Assembly (NCBI GenBank): GCA_017634595.1
Contig: JAGBNC010000017.1
Location: 53,656-117,655, forward strand
Length of the DNA: 64,000 nt
From: Bacteroidales bacterium
GTDB taxonomy: Bacteria; Bacteroidota; Bacteroidia; Bacteroidales; UBA932
Direction of reading: 5' to 3'
Below, piece by piece: positions 61,945-64,000 of this stretch (position 1 is its first letter; each line of letters begins with the position of its first letter). A program made the position numbers and the translations under genes. The notes below the pieces were generated by a model. The model saw only the letters and a program-made list of their open reading frames with translations, was not told the origin of the DNA and made no database searches.

Positions 61945-62022
61945 ATGGTAGTGGGTGATGGCCGAAGACCGTCCGGCGTGAGTCCGCACTACCCGGCCCG
62001 GCTGGGGGTGCCATTGAGAAAA

Positions 62023-62054
62023 ATTGAACATAATGCAAAAATTCATTAGTTTTG
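62023..62054 (+). promoter_or_regulatory. Promoter of the C69 dipeptidase gene
   Basis: ATTG near 62023-62026, about 20 bp, then TAGTTTTG (62047-62054), an exact TAnnTTTG, 5 bases before the ATG at 62060. Confidence 0.6.
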
Positions 62055-62059
62055 TAAGT

Positions 62060-63781
62060 ATGAAACGCTGTCAACTTATCATCGCGCTCGCCGTAGCGGC
62101 GGCCGCGCTCTCTGTCAAGGCCTCTGCCTGCACCAATGTTATTGTCACTCCGGGAGCCAGCGCCGACGGTTCGTCCATCATTTCTTATGCTGCCGACTCC
62201 CACTGGCTGTTCGGGGAACTTTATTTCCACAAGGCAGCCCGCTGGAAGGCCGGCACCATGCTCCCCATACGTGAGTGGGACACCAACAAGCCTCTGGGCA
62301 GCATCGCCCAGGCCCCGTTTACCTACCAGACCGTAGGAAACATGAACGAGCACCAGCTGATCATAGGCGAGACCACCTGGGGAGGACGTGAGGAACAAGT
62401 TGACCCCAAGGGCATAATGGACTACGGCTCACTGATTTACATTACGCTTCAGCGTGCCCGCACAGCTCGCGAGGCTATACAGACCATTGTAGCGCTTGCG
62501 ACCGAGTACGGCTACCCCTCGGAGGGCGAGACCTTCAGCATCGCCGACCCAAAGGAGGCCTGGATAATGGACCTCGTGGGCAAGGGGACCGACGAGAAAG
62601 GCATAGTGTGGGTGGCGCGCCGCGTACCTGACGGCTATATCTGCTCGCACGCCAATCAGGCGCGCATCACCCGTTTCCCCTGGAACGACCCCGAGAACTG
62701 CCTGTTCTCGCCCGATGTGGCTTCATACGCCCGCAGCAAGGGCTGGTACAGCGGATCTGACGCCGAATTCAACTTCCGCGACGCTTACAATCCCCTCGAC
62801 TTCGGCGGCGCCCGAGGCTGTGAGGCCCGTGCCTGGTCGGCGTTCAACATACTCTGCGACGGGCAGTTTACTTACATGGACGGCGGCGACGAAGTCACCC
62901 GCCCCGCCTCCGACTGGCTCGACTACGCCATGGGATATGATCTGGACGGCGAGATGCCGCTGTTCGTGAAGCCCTCGCGCAAGGTAAGCGCCAAAGATGT
63001 GGCCGACGTGATGAGGGACCACTATGAGGGCACCCCGATGGACATGAGGGTAGATATAGGCGCCGGCGGCAATGCATGCCCCTACCGCTGGAGGCCCATG
63101 AATTTCAAATGGGACGGCAAGACCTACGTCAATGAGAGGGCCATCGCTACCCAGCAGACGGGGTTCTGGTTCGTAGCCCAGGCCCGCGGCTGGCTGCCCG
63201 ACGTGCTCGGCGCCTTGGTATGGTTCGGCTGCGACGATGCCGCAACATCTTACCTCACACCGATTTATGTCAATACTACCGCAGTGCCAGAGTGCGTGCG
63301 CGAGGGCAACGGCGACCTTCTGCACTACAGTGCCACCTCGCAGTTCTGGATCTGCAACAGGGTGGCGAATTCCTGCTACCGCATGTACGATGTGATGGAG
63401 CCGGTGGTACGCGAGTCGGCCGACCTGTTCGAGAACGCCATGATGGGCAAGGCGGTGCCGGAGCTTGACGCAAAACTGCTGGCAGTGTACAACGGCAACG
63501 GCAAGCCCGGACGCCCCGGTGCCGTACGCAAGGTGGTGCGCGAGCTTACGCGCTTCACGCTGCAGACCGCGCAGGATCAGTTCGACCGCTGGACGGCGCT
63601 GGAAGAGATGCTCACGGTGAAATTTATCGACGGCAATGTGAAGGCCCAGGATGAAGCCGGCCGTTTCCTGCATTCGGAATACTCCGAGGGCATACCCGAC
63701 GGCCTGAAGCAGCCGGGCTACAACGACCGCTGGAAGGCGGCTGTGGCCCGTGACCACGGGGATGTGCTGGAAGTAAAATAA
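62060..63781 (+). CDS. Exported C69-family dipeptidase
   Basis: Ntn-hydrolase of the PepD/C69 family, which cleaves dipeptides in the periplasm or at the surface. MKRCQLIIALAVAAAALSVKASA is a signal peptide, and the family's nucleophile cysteine follows directly (ACTNVIVTPGASADGSSII), so maturation exposes the catalytic Cys. Conserved blocks: MNEHQLIIGETTWGGREEQ, EAWIMDLVG, HANQARITRFP. 573 residues, normal. The ATG at 62060 rather than 62024 is chosen because the promoter lies between them. Single gene. Confidence 0.92.
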   Translation: MKRCQLIIALAVAAAALSVKASACTNVIVTPGASADGSSIISYAADSHWLFGELYFHKAARWKAGTMLPIREWDTNKPLGSIAQAPFTYQTVGNMNEHQLIIGETTWGGREEQVDPKGIMDYGSLIYITLQRARTAREAIQTIVALATEYGYPSEGETFSIADPKEAWIMDLVGKGTDEKGIVWVARRVPDGYICSHANQARITRFPWNDPENCLFSPDVASYARSKGWYSGSDAEFNFRDAYNPLDFGGARGCEARAWSAFNILCDGQFTYMDGGDEVTRPASDWLDYAMGYDLDGEMPLFVKPSRKVSAKDVADVMRDHYEGTPMDMRVDIGAGGNACPYRWRPMNFKWDGKTYVNERAIATQQTGFWFVAQARGWLPDVLGALVWFGCDDAATSYLTPIYVNTTAVPECVREGNGDLLHYSATSQFWICNRVANSCYRMYDVMEPVVRESADLFENAMMGKAVPELDAKLLAVYNGNGKPGRPGAVRKVVRELTRFTLQTAQDQFDRWTALEEMLTVKFIDGNVKAQDEAGRFLHSEYSEGIPDGLKQPGYNDRWKAAVARDHGDVLEVK

Positions 63782-63788
63782 TTTTTTA

Positions 63789-63818
63789 TTGTTTTTCAAT
63801 AATTATTTACTATATTTG
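63789..63818 (+). promoter_or_regulatory. Promoter of the truncated membrane-protein gene
   Basis: TTG (63789-63791), 19 bp, TATATTTG (63811-63818, exact TAnnTTTG), 23 bases before the ATG at 63842. Confidence 0.55.
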
Positions 63819-63841
63819 CAAAAATTAAATTGTAAATCGAT

Positions 63842-64000
63842 ATGATTGAATGGTGGAATTCCCTTAGTGTGATGATGCGTGTGCTGTGGGCAATCACCCT
63901 TTCGGCCTCGCTTATCTTCATCATCCAGAGCGTGATGACTTTCCTGGGGGCCGACGGCGGCTCCGACTTCGACATCAACTCCGATGTTGACCTGCCCGAC
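63842..64000 (+). CDS. Membrane protein, N-terminal part (cut by window end)
   Basis: 53 codons are visible: MIEWWNSLSVMMRVLWAITL begins an N-terminal membrane helix (to about residue 35), followed by an acidic, Asp-rich segment GGSDFDINSDVDLPD. This layout resembles the OB-fold/NfeD-like membrane proteins that precede flotillin genes in Bacteroidota, but the diagnostic C-terminal part is outside the window, so the assignment is only a suggestion. The frame is open to the last base. Confidence 0.6.
   Translation, partial: MIEWWNSLSVMMRVLWAITLSASLIFIIQSVMTFLGADGGSDFDINSDVDLPD

Noticed and set aside
61675-62046. 123-codon minus-strand frame in the gap before the C69 gene
   Set aside because: Pro/Ala/Cys-rich translation of GC-rich inverted repeats; no start context; promoters of both neighbours lie within it.

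Overview
The window is a chromosomal stretch of a Bacteroidota bacterium, most likely order Bacteroidales. The signs are SecD-SecF fused in one protein, class II GlyS, a two-gene fumarate reductase/SdhAB of Bacteroidota type, serine palmitoyltransferase, fimbrillin-like lipoproteins, DUF4923 and DUF5106 proteins, and many promoters with the Bacteroidota -7 box TAnnTTTG, some with TTTG about 19 bp upstream. Genus cannot be fixed by reading alone; a gut lineage related to Alistipes or similar uncultured Bacteroidales would fit.

Layout. 0.1-4.8 kb: an NSS transporter, the folA-thyA-thioredoxin-like lipoprotein operon and a secreted EEP hydrolase. 4.8-5.3 kb: non-coding, with a dispersed composite repeat. 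5.3-11.6 kb: an envelope operon (coaX, outer-membrane barrel, TPR protein, lptC, ppiD). 11.6-16.1 kb: mfd and ruvB diverge from an AT-rich gap that could be a replication origin. 16.1-20.9 kb: a non-ribosomal peptide synthetase that has lost many internal segments. 21-29 kb: frdAB, hflX, tonB, ybeY-mnmG and ruvA; two exact parS-type palindromes lie in and just after mnmG, which supports an origin-proximal location. 29-34.9 kb: dipeptide epimerase, sufS-sufE-sufT, a 44-aa peptide gene, a fimbrillin-like lipoprotein, folK and a small lipoprotein. 34.9-43.6 kb: dnaE, DUF4923, a ThiL-like protein and secDF. 43.7-45.1 kb: a hipBA toxin-antitoxin pair. 45.3-53.6 kb: a FeoB-associated small protein, a DUF5009 acyltransferase-like protein, glyS, malQ, a sphingolipid gene pair (SDR and SPT) and a cysteine-desulfidase-like gene. 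53.6-54.4 kb: tRNA-Gly with a duplicated 3' end and a second copy of the composite repeat. 54.4-61.7 kb: an operon running from a small periplasmic protein through pheS, murQ and a BadF-type sugar kinase to two surface lipoproteins (an LRR protein and an M64 metallopeptidase), each preceded by an overlapping acidic peptide of about 40 aa. 62-64 kb: a C69 dipeptidase and a truncated membrane-protein gene.

Three signals stand out beyond ordinary genes. First, two families of intergenic palindromes have conserved loops or cores, while their long, near-perfect stems differ in sequence from copy to copy (five and two copies). Second, tiny acidic ORFs are translationally coupled to fimbrillin-like surface lipoproteins at three places. 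Third, the NRPS has lost at least seven internal segments, including the catalytic parts of its adenylation and reductase domains, while its neighbours are intact.
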